Shown here piece by piece: positions 17,942-27,212 of a stretch of 64,000 bases of DNA. The notes under the pieces are model-generated. The model searched no databases, had not been told where the DNA came from, and saw nothing but the letters and a program-made list of their open reading frames with translations. Every line of letters starts with the position of its first letter. Within the stretch, counting starts at the first letter, position 1. This stretch comes from Colwellia sp. MB3u-45 (GTDB lineage Bacteria > Pseudomonadota > Gammaproteobacteria > Enterobacterales > Alteromonadaceae), in contig NZ_JACGVC010000049.1 of assembly GCF_014077005.1 (NCBI RefSeq), forward strand, positions 186,001 through 250,000, in the 5' to 3' direction. Made by a program: the position numbers and the translations under genes.

Positions 17942-20206
17942 TTAATGATCTTGTGGTTTAAAAAAGCGTAAACGGTTGGCATTGCTGACCACAGTTAATG
18001 ATGAAAATGCCATGGCAGCGCCGGCAATAACTGGACTCAGTAACAAGCCAAAAAATGGGTATAAAATGCCCGCGGCAAAAGGTATACCCGCCGCGTTGTA
18101 GATAAAGGCACCTAAAAGATTTTGTTTGATATTGCGCAGTGTCGCTTTACTCACGGCTATCGCATCCGCAAGGCCATGTAATGAACCTCTCATCAAGGTG
18201 ATATCTGCGCTTTCTATCGCCACATCGGTTCCGGTACCGATAGCAAATCCAACATTGGCCAATGCCAAGGCGGGGGCGTCATTAATACCGTCACCTGTCA
18301 TACCAACAATTTCACCTTGAGCTTGAAGCTCTGCCACTTTATCTGATTTTTCTTCTGGTAATACTTCAGCAAATACTTCGGTAATACCCACTTTTTTCGC
18401 TACTGCATTAGCTGTCGCTTTGTTGTCACCCGTTAGCATAACGACACGGATACCATTAGCCTGAAGCCTCTTTATCGCTTCAACAGAGTCTTGCTTAATG
18501 GGATCAGATACCGCGATAATGGCGGCGAGTTTGTTATCAATCGCTAAATACATAGGTGTTTTAGCTTCATCGGCAAGCTTTTGCGCTTTAGTAACAACCT
18601 CATTTAACACGACATTATTTTTCAACATCAACTTCTGATTGCCAAAAAGTAATTGCTGACCATGGTATATTGCTGTTACGCCATGACCTGCAATGGCTTG
18701 AAAATCAGTAGTACTTTCAAGTTCAATTTCTTGCTCAATGGCTGAGTCAACAATGGCTTGTGCCAGGGGATGTTCAGAGCCACGCTCTATACTCGCGGCT
18801 ACGGTTAAAATATATTTTTCTGTGTAGCTTTCATCAGCAACAATAATATCAGTAACTTTTGGCGCACCCTCGGTGATTGTGCCGGTCTTATCGAAAATCA
18901 TGGTGGTAATTTTTGAAGCGGCTTGCAAGGCTTCACCATTACGTATTAACACCCCTGCCTCAGCGGCTTTACCTACGCCAACCATTACCGACATAGGTGT
19001 GGCTAAGCCAAGAGCACAAGGGCAAGCAATGATCAAAACCGTTGTTGCTGAAACTACGGCAAAAGCTAATGTTGGCTCAGGACCAAAGTTAAGCCAGACT
19101 AACGCGCTGAAGATGGCAATAATCATCACTACCGGCACAAAATAAGCCGAAATAACGTCAGCTAAACGGCCAATGGGCGGTTTAGAGTTTTGTGCTCTTT
19201 TAACCATCTTAATAATTTGTGCTAATGCCGTGTCTTTACCCACTCGCGTTGCTTTAAATAAAATTGAACCGGTTTTATTTAAAGTACCGGCAACGATGGC
19301 ATCGCCTGTAGCTTTTTCAACTGGCATGGGCTCACCCGTTAACATCGACTCATCGATTGAGCTGCGCCCTTGCGTTACAATGCCATCGACTGGAATTTTT
19401 TCTCCTGGCCTTACTCGCACAATGTCATTGAGCAAAACTAGCTCGATAGCGATATCTATTTCTTTCTCGTCACGCACAACACGCGCTGTTTTAGCTTGTA
19501 AACCAATTAAGCGTTTTATCGCTTCACTGGTTCTGCCTCGTGCTTTGACTTCAAGCGCTAACCCTAGGTTAATTAAGCCGATAATCATGGCTGTCGCTTC
19601 AAAATAAACATGTCGTGCCATCTCTGGTAATGCCATAGGAAAGAAAACAACGACCATGGAATAGATCCAGGCGGTGCCTGTTCCTAGCGCAATTAAGGTA
19701 TCCATATTAGCGTTGTGATTTACCAATGATTTCCACGCGCCTATATAAAAATGTTTACCTGCAAAGTACATAATGCCAGCGCATAAAACACCAATAAATA
19801 ACCAAATACCGCGCTCTAGCGATGTTTCAACTGTCATAGGACCACCAAAAACACTGTAAATCATCAGCGGTATACCTAGGCCGAGAGCAATCCAAACCTG
19901 CCTTATTAATCCGGTGTAGTATTTTTGATCGGCAAGCTCTTTTTCATCTAATAAGTCATTATCACTACGATCACTGGCACTTTTCGCATTATAACCTATG
20001 GTTTCAATCGCTTTTATCAGCACGTTAGGGGCAACTTTCCCAACGATAGAAACTGTGCGCAAAGCAAAGTTCATTTCTGCACTGTCTACGCCATTAATAT
20101 TTTTTAACGCGGTTTCAATTTTACCCACGCAGCTTGCACAGCCTGCGCCTTCAATAATCAGCTCTTGGGTATTTTGATTGTCCGCACTGCCGGTTAATTT
20201 ATTCAT
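17942..20206 (-). CDS. copA: Cu(I)-exporting P1B-type ATPase
   Basis: Pumps Cu(I) from cytosol to periplasm. The 754 residues hold one N-terminal HMA domain with GAGCASC, about eight membrane helices, the transport motif [11 protein letters not shown], the phosphorylation motif DKTGTITEG and the hinge GDGINDAP. The late helices carry IYNAAG and MAFSS, the Cu(I)-specific P1B-1 signature residues. ATG 20206 is chosen because GGAGGT sits six bases upstream; a longer reading to 20242 would overlap the regulator gene further. The start overlaps the regulator stop by 8 bp. Confidence 0.95.
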   Translation of the reverse strand: MNKLTGSADNQNTQELIIEGAGCASCVGKIETALKNINGVDSAEMNFALRTVSIVGKVAPNVLIKAIETIGYNAKSASDRSDNDLLDEKELADQKYYTGLIRQVWIALGLGIPLMIYSVFGGPMTVETSLERGIWLFIGVLCAGIMYFAGKHFYIGAWKSLVNHNANMDTLIALGTGTAWIYSMVVVFFPMALPEMARHVYFEATAMIIGLINLGLALEVKARGRTSEAIKRLIGLQAKTARVVRDEKEIDIAIELVLLNDIVRVRPGEKIPVDGIVTQGRSSIDESMLTGEPMPVEKATGDAIVAGTLNKTGSILFKATRVGKDTALAQIIKMVKRAQNSKPPIGRLADVISAYFVPVVMIIAIFSALVWLNFGPEPTLAFAVVSATTVLIIACPCALGLATPMSVMVGVGKAAEAGVLIRNGEALQAASKITTMIFDKTGTITEGAPKVTDIIVADESYTEKYILTVAASIERGSEHPLAQAIVDSAIEQEIELESTTDFQAIAGHGVTAIYHGQQLLFGNQKLMLKNNVVLNEVVTKAQKLADEAKTPMYLAIDNKLAAIIAVSDPIKQDSVEAIKRLQANGIRVVMLTGDNKATANAVAKKVGITEVFAEVLPEEKSDKVAELQAQGEIVGMTGDGINDAPALALANVGFAIGTGTDVAIESADITLMRGSLHGLADAIAVSKATLRNIKQNLLGAFIYNAAGIPFAAGILYPFFGLLLSPVIAGAAMAFSSLTVVSNANRLRFFKPQDH

Positions 20207-20627
20207 TATTACCTCCTTGGTCTGTGTTATCTGCACTTTCAATTAGGTGACAGATCATATCTCCAGTGGGTGTATTATCAGGTTTGTCTTGCCAATCGTT
20301 AATGGCCTTGCTTAATTTTTCACGTAACAGCAACGCCGCCTGAAACTGCTTTTCAGTTTCAGTAAGATGATGTTCAATTATTTCTCTCACTAATGGGCAG
20401 GTGCTATGTCCCTTATCAGCTTCAATTAAAATACTTTTTATTTCGGCCACTGAAAAATTTAATTGCCTGGCACTTAAAATAAATTTAAGTCTATTCTGGG
20501 CACTTTTACCATAAATTTTATAGCCATTATTAGGGTTTTTGCGGGCAGTAATAAACGCCATTTTGGTGTAATAACGCACCGTATCAGGTGTTGTGTTTAT
20601 CGCATTAGCTAATTCAGTTACTGTCAT
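20199..20627 (-). CDS. MerR-family metal-responsive regulator of copA
   Basis: 142 residues with an N-terminal winged helix ([21 protein letters not shown]) and a long dimerisation helix. Metal-site candidates are His74, Cys77 in [12 protein letters not shown], and Cys126-His127 in [10 protein letters not shown]. Cys77 aligns with Cys79 of ZntR, where the Cu(I) sensor CueR has Ser77. The paired cysteines 114/115 of ZntR are missing. It is the first gene of the operon with copA and the cupredoxin, and a MerR-type promoter lies just upstream. The true effector metal cannot be settled from sequence. Confidence 0.88.
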   Translation of the reverse strand: MTVTELANAINTTPDTVRYYTKMAFITARKNPNNGYKIYGKSAQNRLKFILSARQLNFSVAEIKSILIEADKGHSTCPLVREIIEHHLTETEKQFQAALLLREKLSKAINDWQDKPDNTPTGDMICHLIESADNTDQGGNNE

Positions 20628-20682
20628 GACATGACTACTCTTTTAAATAAGGCAAAAAATATGTTTTTAATAACATAAACTC

Positions 20683-20713
20683 ACTTTACACCTATGTCTA
20701 AGACACAGGTCAA
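20683..20713 (-). promoter_or_regulatory. MerR-type promoter and operator of the merR-copA operon
   Basis: On the minus strand a -35 box TTGACC (20708-20713) and a -10 box TAAAGT (20683-20688) are separated by exactly 19 bp, the overlong spacing that MerR-family activators correct. The spacer holds a dyad (20690-20710) with arms ACCTATGTCT and AGACACAGGT, 9 of 10 pairs matching around one central base. It starts 56 bp upstream of the regulator gene. Confidence 0.88.
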
Positions 20714-20912
20714 ATAAAATATATCTTTGTCAGTTAGATAACCACAATAGTGCTTAATTAAGCGCAACCTTTAACCTTTATGCCGTTTTTAACGTAAGGT
20801 AATAGCTTGATTACTATGGCTTTTATCACCCTGGTCAGTTGATTGAAAAATAATCATCCATTCTAGCAGTACCAATAATATATATTTACTTGCTTGTTGT
20901 TAATTAGTTCAC

Positions 20913-21398
20913 TTAGTGTGACCAATGGATATGAACGATTTTCCATTTTCCAGCTGCTTTTAAAAGCACCATGGTTTCCATACCTTCATTATTAATATCT
21001 TTCCCTTGAAACTGACCCGTCGATTTGCTTCTCGACATAGAATAAGCAATATTACCGATAACTCTGATTTGATGATCTAAGACTTCAGTATTAATTTCTG
21101 CCAAATATTTCATATCCGCAAGCATATGATGTTCCGCATATTCATCTGCTGATTTTTCTACACCGCCACCTTCAAAAATCGTCACCTTATTCGCTAATAA
21201 GGCTCTAGCTGTTACTCTGTCGCCTGATTTCAGTGCTTGATGAAATTGTGCAATAGTTTTTCCCGCTTCAGTGGCAACTATTGAATTTTTGGCGACAATT
21301 TTAGCTGTATTTTTGTCATTGCTATGTGCAAGTAGGTTAAAACTCACTGTTGCTAACAAGAGTAAAGTGACCATTAATATACTGTGAATTACTTTCAT
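20913..21398 (-). CDS. Secreted NTF2-like (SnoaL/DUF4440 type) protein
   Basis: 161 residues with a signal peptide (about 1-24, ending at LLAHS) and an NTF2-like fold suggested by AGKTIAQFHQALKSGDRV, VTIFEGGGVEKSADEYAEHH and the terminal GKWKIVHIHWSH. Such domains often bind small molecules or have no enzymatic role. It lies 32 bp after a cytochrome c gene at the end of the copper island, so an accessory role in periplasmic metal defence is possible, but this is only inference from context. Confidence 0.75.
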   Translation of the reverse strand: MKVIHSILMVTLLLLATVSFNLLAHSNDKNTAKIVAKNSIVATEAGKTIAQFHQALKSGDRVTARALLANKVTIFEGGGVEKSADEYAEHHMLADMKYLAEINTEVLDHQIRVIGNIAYSMSRSKSTGQFQGKDINNEGMETMVLLKAAGKWKIVHIHWSH

Positions 21399-21430
21399 AT
21401 TTTTCTCTTTATAATTATGAGGGCTATCTT

Positions 21431-21964
21431 TTATTCTATAGCTGTAAGTATTTGATATTGTTCAGGTGTTAAGCTTGGTAGGCGTTTTATAAAAGCCACC
21501 ATTGCCCAGATGCGCTGATCATCATGAGTTTTACCCCAAGCTGGCATTCCTGAGGCTTTAATGCCGTGCTTAATAACCCAGAAATTATTACGATCGGCTT
21601 GCGTGTCATCACCATATTCATCACTATCATCGTTATAATCAGACACCGCTAAATTAGGGGGTGCAGGATATAAGCCTAAGCTCATGTCACTTTCACTTTG
21701 TCCGGGCTTTAAATGACAACTAGCGCACATGAACCCATAATCAACACCACCAGATAACAATAGCTCAGGGTCGGTTAAATCTGGCACTTTAATATTTTCA
21801 GCCGCTTTTGATATAGCGTTTAATCTCGTTGTTTCCAAAAGCCAGTGGACTAAATCACTGTGAGGTTCATCGGCAGCTACATCGACATTACCCGAGTAAA
21901 TAATTGTCGCAGTCGTTCCAAGGCCTAACACAATAAGAATCAAGAGCCATTTAAGCATTTTCAT
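21431..21964 (-). CDS. Membrane-anchored class I cytochrome c
   Basis: From ATG 21964 (GGAAAG seven bases upstream) the product has 177 residues, with one N-terminal membrane segment and a single haem site CASCH near residue 72. The distal haem ligand is probably the Met in GIKASGMPAWGKTHDDQRIW, a layout typical of cbb3-type and copper-linked c-type cytochromes. It follows the Met/His-rich gene after a terminator hairpin and precedes the NTF2-like gene by 32 bp. Its electron partner is unknown; co-location suggests redox handling of copper. Confidence 0.85.
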   Translation of the reverse strand: MKMLKWLLILIVLGLGTTATIIYSGNVDVAADEPHSDLVHWLLETTRLNAISKAAENIKVPDLTDPELLLSGGVDYGFMCASCHLKPGQSESDMSLGLYPAPPNLAVSDYNDDSDEYGDDTQADRNNFWVIKHGIKASGMPAWGKTHDDQRIWAMVAFIKRLPSLTPEQYQILTAIE

Positions 21965-21982
21965 CAGCTTTCCTTCGTCAAT

Positions 21983-22022
21983 AAAAATCACTTAGCAGCT
22001 GTCTTTGTACTAAGTGATTTTT
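21983..22022 (-). terminator. Hairpin between Met/His-rich gene and cytochrome c gene
   Basis: Perfect 13-bp stem AAAAATCACTTAG / CTAAGTGATTTTT with a 14-nt loop, 9 bp past the stop of the Met/His-rich gene and ending in a T-run on the minus strand. The cytochrome start is 18 bp beyond it, so it limits rather than blocks downstream expression. Confidence 0.8.
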
Positions 22023-22031
22023 AAAAGTTAA

Positions 22032-22352
22032 TTAGTAATTATTGTCGTCAGCTTTTTTCTGCTTTTTTTCATCCATCGTTTTCATTTTGCTGTGGTCCAT
22101 TTTCATATCCATTTTACTATGGTCCATCTTGTTATTTGATTTGTCAGCTTGTTTCATGCACTTGTTCATCATGGCGATAGCGACCGGATCCTTCATATCC
22201 ATCTTGCTATGATCCATTTTGCTACAATCAGCTTTTTCAGCCTTTTTTGCATGCAAACTGGGATCATGTGCTGTAGCTGTCATTGATAAAGAAATGCTGG
22301 GTATTAATACCAAAGCGATTTTACTGATTGTTTTAATTAAGCTTTTTTTCAT
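22032..22352 (-). CDS. Met/His/Asp-rich periplasmic metal-binding protein
   Basis: 106 residues: signal peptide (about 1-28, cleavage near TATAHD) followed by a low-complexity mature part in which MDHSKM or MDHSKMDM occurs three times, rich in Met, His, Asp and Lys. Such repeats bind copper or silver in proteins like PcoE. It lies 103 bp after cusA in the same direction, and a terminator hairpin follows it. Function as a periplasmic copper sponge or chaperone is inferred from composition and position. No catalytic domain is visible. Confidence 0.85.
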   Translation of the reverse strand: MKKSLIKTISKIALVLIPSISLSMTATAHDPSLHAKKAEKADCSKMDHSKMDMKDPVAIAMMNKCMKQADKSNNKMDHSKMDMKMDHSKMKTMDEKKQKKADDNNY

Positions 22353-22455
22353 ATTTTACTCCTGGGTTAGTTATTTAATATTTAACGTTTTCTAGATAAA
22401 TTCATTCAGTGCCATATGATTGCCATCAAGGTTCTGTGTTTTATCACTTATATCT

Positions 22456-25400
22456 CTAGGCTTTTGACCCAGTAAGCTTTATTGATGATGAGCGCCATAA
22501 ATAAAACAAGGCCGGCAATACTAGCAAAGTTAATAACACGGCACTCATCATGCCGCCAACCATTGGGGCTGCAATGCGGCTCATCACTTCAGACCCTGTG
22601 CCTGTGCCATATAAAATTGGTAATAAACCAAGAATAATCGCTGCTGCCGTCATCATCACCGGACGAACACGCATACCTGCTCCGTGCAGAACGGCTTGTA
22701 ATACATCTTCTTTTGTCGTCACCATATCTTTTGAGTGATGTTCATCAAGCATGGTTTGATACGCCTGATTTAAATACACCAGCATAATAACGCCAATTTC
22801 TACCGCTACCCCTGCCAGCGCAATAAAACCAACGCCAACCGCCACTGAGAAGTTAAAGCCTTCTAAATACATCAACCATATGCTGCCCACCATAGCTAAG
22901 GGTAAAGTGCCCATGATCATCGCTACCTCAATCACGTTACGAAAGTTAAGATAAAGTAAAATAACAATAATAAATAAGGTTAATGGCACCACATAAGCCA
23001 ATTTCGCCTTGGCTCGCTGCATATATTCGTATTGCCCTGCCCAGGTCACCGAGTAGCCGGCAGGCAGTACTAGCTTATCTGTGACGACTTTCTTGGCCGC
23101 CTCAACATAAGTGCCAACATCAACACCTTCAATATCAACAAAAGCCCAACCGTTTAAGCGGGCATTTTCAGACTTAATGCCTGGAGGGCCATCTTCGATA
23201 TAAATATTAGCCACATCGCCTAATGCTATATGTTGACCATTTGGCGTCACAATAGGTAGCAATGATAACTGTTCAGGGGAGTCACGATAGTCTTGTGGAT
23301 AACGCACATTGACCGGATAACGCTCTAAACGCTCAACGGTGTGAGTCACATTCATGCCACCAACAGCGGTGGCTACTACTTGTTGAATTTCAGCGATATT
23401 CAAACCATATCGTGCGGCTTTGGCGCGCTGAATATCAACTTTTATATATCGACCACCCGCAACACGTTCTGAATAAACCGATGTGGTACCAGGTACGTCT
23501 TTTAATATCAGCTCTAATTGTTTGCCAATATCCTGAATCGTTAATAAGTCAGGTCCCGCTATTTTTATCCCAACCGGGGTCTTAATGCCTGTTGCTAGCA
23601 TATCAATGCGGGTTTTAATCGGCATAACCCAAGCATTAGTTACCCCGGGTAGTTGAATTAGCGCATCAAGTTCTTTTTTCAAACTTTCAGTTGTCACCCC
23701 TTCACGCCATTGATCATGCGGCTTAAACTGAATAAAGCTCTCTATCATGGTTAATGGCGCGGGATCGGTTGCTGTTTCAGCACGACCTACTTTACCGAAT
23801 ACGGTTTTTACTTCGGGTACCGTTTTAATTAGCTTGTCGGTCTGTTGCAAAAGTTGTCGAGCTTGACCTATCGAAATACCTGGATAAGTGGTGGGCATGT
23901 ACATCAAATCACCTTCATCAAGCGGTGGTATAAACTCACTACCGATTTTATCCAGTGGATAGATACCAACCGCAAGCACAGCTAATGCAGCCACTAGGGT
24001 TATTTTTGGAAAACGTAAAACAGTTTTCAAGGCCGGCATATAGATAAAGGTCAGGAATTTATTCACTGGGTTTTTATGCTCAGGTAGTACTTTACCTCGA
24101 ATAAAATAGCCCATTAATACCGGTACTAATGTTATCGCCAAGGCCGCAGATGCCGCCATGGCATAAGTTTTGGTAAATGCTAGCGGGGCAAACATACGCC
24201 CTTCTTGTGCTTCTAGGGTAAACACTGGCACAAAACTCACGGTAATAATTAATAAACTAAAGAATAATGCTGGCCCTACTTCACTGGCTGATTCAGTCAC
24301 TATTTGCCAGCGATTTTCTTTCGTTAGTGGGGTTTTTTCCATGTGCTTATGCATGTTTTCTATCATGACGATAGCGCCATCAATCATGGCGCCAATGGCA
24401 ATAGCAATACCACCTAATGACATAATATTTGCGTTAAGTCCTTGCAAATGCATGATGATAAAGGCGGTTAAAATACCCACAGGTAAACTAATAATCGCCA
24501 CTAAAGAAGAGCGCACATGGAATAAGAAAATAACGCAAACTAAAGCAACTATGCCAAACTCTTCCAATAACTTAGAGGCCAAATTATCGACTGCTCGTTC
24601 TATCAATGCAGACCGGTCATAAACCGGTACTATTTCTACGCCATCAGGTAAGCCTTTTTTAAGCTGTTCAAGCTTTGCTTTTACACGGTTAATCACTTGC
24701 TGAGCATTTTCACCAAAGCGCATCACGACAATACCGCCAACCACTTCACCTTCACCATTAAGTTCAGCAACACCTCGGCGCATTTGTGGGCCAGTGCCAA
24801 TATCTGCAACATCTTTTAACAGTAACGGCGTACCATTTTGGTTGACCCCTAGCGGGATATTTTCAAGATCTTCAACACTTTTTATATAGCCTGTGGTTCT
24901 GACCATATACTCGGCTTCAGCCATTTCTACCACTGAAGCCCCTATCTCCTGATTACCTTGTTTAATCGCGGTTTGAATAAGTGACAGCGGTATACCAAAG
25001 GCGCGTAATTTATCAGGACTGACCTGGACTTGATATTGCTTAACCATGCCGCCAAGCGCAGAAACTTCTGATACCCCAGGCACGGTTTGTAATTCAAACT
25101 TTAAAAACCAATCTTGTATACTGCGTAATTGACTTAAATCATGTTGGCCTGTTTTATCGGTAAGTGCATACAAGTATACCCAGCCAACGCCTGTTGCATC
25201 CGGACCCAATTGAGGCCGTGCATCGCTAGGTAGATCGGGAGCAACTTGACTTAAATACTCAAGTACCCGTGAACGTGCCCAATAAAGGTCGGTATCTTCA
25301 TCGAAAATAACGTAAACATATGAATCACCAAAAAATGAGTAACCTCGCACGGTAACCGCACCCGGCACTGACAACATAGCGGTAGTCATGGGGTAGGTAA

Positions 25401-25593
25401 CCTGATCTTCAACCACTTGTGGTGCTTGGCCAGGGTAGCTTGTTTTTATGATGACTTGCACATCAGATAAATCAGGCAGTGCATCAATCGGGGTTTTACT
25501 GACAGAATATAATCCAACGGCCACCAGTAATAATGTTGCTAGCAAGACTAAAAATCGATTACCAATAGACCAGCGAATAATAGCAGTGATCAT
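22456..25593 (-). CDS. cusA: Copper/silver efflux RND transporter, CusA family
   Basis: Inner-membrane pump of the CusCBA tripartite system, exporting Cu(I)/Ag(I) out of the cell. The 1045 residues match the HME-RND length, with about twelve membrane helices and two large periplasmic loops. The methionines known to bind metal in E. coli CusA have equivalents in LTMIESFIQF, RIDMLATGIK and VGGMNVTHTV. The start is 2 bp after the cusB stop, within the operon DUF411-cusC-cusB-cusA. Substrate could be Cu or Ag; Zn/Co/Ni is less likely given these methionines. Confidence 0.94.
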   Translation of the reverse strand: MITAIIRWSIGNRFLVLLATLLLVAVGLYSVSKTPIDALPDLSDVQVIIKTSYPGQAPQVVEDQVTYPMTTAMLSVPGAVTVRGYSFFGDSYVYVIFDEDTDLYWARSRVLEYLSQVAPDLPSDARPQLGPDATGVGWVYLYALTDKTGQHDLSQLRSIQDWFLKFELQTVPGVSEVSALGGMVKQYQVQVSPDKLRAFGIPLSLIQTAIKQGNQEIGASVVEMAEAEYMVRTTGYIKSVEDLENIPLGVNQNGTPLLLKDVADIGTGPQMRRGVAELNGEGEVVGGIVVMRFGENAQQVINRVKAKLEQLKKGLPDGVEIVPVYDRSALIERAVDNLASKLLEEFGIVALVCVIFLFHVRSSLVAIISLPVGILTAFIIMHLQGLNANIMSLGGIAIAIGAMIDGAIVMIENMHKHMEKTPLTKENRWQIVTESASEVGPALFFSLLIITVSFVPVFTLEAQEGRMFAPLAFTKTYAMAASAALAITLVPVLMGYFIRGKVLPEHKNPVNKFLTFIYMPALKTVLRFPKITLVAALAVLAVGIYPLDKIGSEFIPPLDEGDLMYMPTTYPGISIGQARQLLQQTDKLIKTVPEVKTVFGKVGRAETATDPAPLTMIESFIQFKPHDQWREGVTTESLKKELDALIQLPGVTNAWVMPIKTRIDMLATGIKTPVGIKIAGPDLLTIQDIGKQLELILKDVPGTTSVYSERVAGGRYIKVDIQRAKAARYGLNIAEIQQVVATAVGGMNVTHTVERLERYPVNVRYPQDYRDSPEQLSLLPIVTPNGQHIALGDVANIYIEDGPPGIKSENARLNGWAFVDIEGVDVGTYVEAAKKVVTDKLVLPAGYSVTWAGQYEYMQRAKAKLAYVVPLTLFIIVILLYLNFRNVIEVAMIMGTLPLAMVGSIWLMYLEGFNFSVAVGVGFIALAGVAVEIGVIMLVYLNQAYQTMLDEHHSKDMVTTKEDVLQAVLHGAGMRVRPVMMTAAAIILGLLPILYGTGTGSEVMSRIAAPMVGGMMSAVLLTLLVLPALFYLWRSSSIKLTGSKA

Positions 25594-25595
25594 TA

Positions 25596-27212
25596 TTATG
25601 CTCCTTTGTCGTTAGCAGCATTTTTCATTACAGCATCAGGTTTAGGCATTGTCATCGCACTGACAATAATAAAATTACCCTGGCGTATTTCAAAGGTGAA
25701 CATGACATAGGCATTATTTGAAAATAAGGCCATATCCACGTTATCATCCACAATAAAATCAACTCGGTCTGCTGCACGGCCCCATTCTACAATGGCTTCA
25801 CGGTCAATAATGACCATTCTGTGATCAAGCATTAGGTTAACCACTGTACCGTTAACGGTCGCTGAGGAAACTGTGTCAGCAGCGCTGTCATTGTTATGAC
25901 TCATATCCATTTCGTTTGGTTTGTCTTGGTCAGACTCTTCTTGGTCAGAACCTTCTTGGTCAGAGCCTGCTTGGTCAGATTCATGATGCATGCGTTTAAA
26001 ATCAGATGATTTACTTGATTCTGAATCTAATAAAAATTGCGCTGAGCTCACCACTTTTTCACCGGCATCCAGTCCGCTAAGTATTTCAACATTGTTGCGG
26101 TCATATCGACCTACAGTGACGGCAATCGATTTAAAGCTACCTTCACCCAAAGCTAGCACCACTCGGTCTTGCATACCCGTTCTAATCAGAGCTTCTTGCG
26201 GAATTAACAAGGCTTGTGCATCACTGGTAGAATGGATAACAACCTGTGCAAACATATTAGGCTTAAGCTCAGCTTCTTCATTACTAAAACTTGAGCGTAT
26301 TTTCACTGTGCGTGTTTTAGTATCGAGCGTTGGATAGATATAATCTACTTGCCCTTGCCATGTTCTACCCGGTAAATAATCTAATGTCATAGTGACAGGT
26401 GAACCCGTTTTAACTTTATTGGCTTGTCGTTCAAAAACTTCTGCTTCAAGCCACACTTGTGACAAATCAGCAATTGACAACAAAGTAGTACCCGGCTTAA
26501 CAAAGAAACCTTCACGTATATTTAGCGTTTTAACCACCCCATTTTGTGGCGCATAAAAAGTTATTTTTTGCTGAACTTGCTTGGTTTTTTTCAGTTTTAT
26601 AATCGCAGACTTAGGTAACTGCAATGCCATCAATCTATTTTCAGCCGCTGTAATTAAGCGACTGTTTTTCCGCTCTAATGCCAATAACAACTCCTCTTGA
26701 GCATTAACTAACTCAGGGGAGTAAATATCGTAAAGGGCTTGATGCTGCTTAACAGGATCACCTACCGCCTTAACATAGAGCTTTTCTATCCAGCCTTGAA
26801 CACGCGGATGAATATGAACGATTTTGCTTTCATCAAAAGTAATATACCCCATGGTGTTTATTTCGCTGTGCAATGAGCTAAAGTTCGCTATAGTGGTTCT
26901 TACGCCTAAGTTATTCACCACATCAGCAGAAATACGAATGGTGCCAACACCGGCATCAGGTCCTTTGCCATCATCGTCATAAACTGGCACTAAATCCATG
27001 CCCATGGGTGATTTACCTGGCTTATCTTTCATATAATTTGCATCCATCGGAGCAACCCAATAAAGCGGTTTTTTCTCAACCGTTTTAGCGCTAATGGCTT
27101 GCTCATTTTTCGCAGGAGTTATAAAACTATAAACACTAAGCGTGAGTATTGAACCGATAACCATGCCAATAATGATGGTTTTACTATTATTGCTAACGAT
27201 ATTTTTGCTCAT
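25596..27212 (-). CDS. cusB: Periplasmic adaptor of the copper RND system, CusB family with fused CusF-like domain
   Basis: Membrane fusion protein linking CusA to CusC. The 538 residues show, in order: an N-terminal membrane anchor (about 10-30); a heavy-metal-binding domain YWVAPMDANYMKDKPGKSPM (about 50-80); the barrel-sandwich/lipoyl and beta-barrel adaptor core (about 95-400); a linker with four 5-residue SDQ repeats (about 410-430); and a CusF-like metallochaperone domain at the end, starting about residue 450. In E. coli CusF is a separate protein. The start overlaps the cusC stop as TAATG. Linker DNA at 25924-25983 is a 15-bp tandem repeat. Confidence 0.92.
   Translation of the reverse strand: MSKNIVSNNSKTIIIGMVIGSILTLSVYSFITPAKNEQAISAKTVEKKPLYWVAPMDANYMKDKPGKSPMGMDLVPVYDDDGKGPDAGVGTIRISADVVNNLGVRTTIANFSSLHSEINTMGYITFDESKIVHIHPRVQGWIEKLYVKAVGDPVKQHQALYDIYSPELVNAQEELLLALERKNSRLITAAENRLMALQLPKSAIIKLKKTKQVQQKITFYAPQNGVVKTLNIREGFFVKPGTTLLSIADLSQVWLEAEVFERQANKVKTGSPVTMTLDYLPGRTWQGQVDYIYPTLDTKTRTVKIRSSFSNEEAELKPNMFAQVVIHSTSDAQALLIPQEALIRTGMQDRVVLALGEGSFKSIAVTVGRYDRNNVEILSGLDAGEKVVSSAQFLLDSESSKSSDFKRMHHESDQAGSDQEGSDQEESDQDKPNEMDMSHNNDSAADTVSSATVNGTVVNLMLDHRMVIIDREAIVEWGRAADRVDFIVDDNVDMALFSNNAYVMFTFEIRQGNFIIVSAMTMPKPDAVMKNAANDKGA
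25924..25983 (-). repeat. 15-bp tandem repeat inside cusB
   Basis: Four copies of a 15-bp unit sharing CTTGGTCAGA (plus strand) encode repeating x-S-D-Q-x in the linker between the adaptor core and the CusF-like domain. Copy number could vary by slippage without changing the frame. Confidence 0.85.

Noticed and set aside
25400-25440. ACCACTTGTGGTGCTTGG, similar to part of the dispersed repeat
   Set aside because: It lies inside cusA coding sequence and matches only about 8 bases; coincidence.
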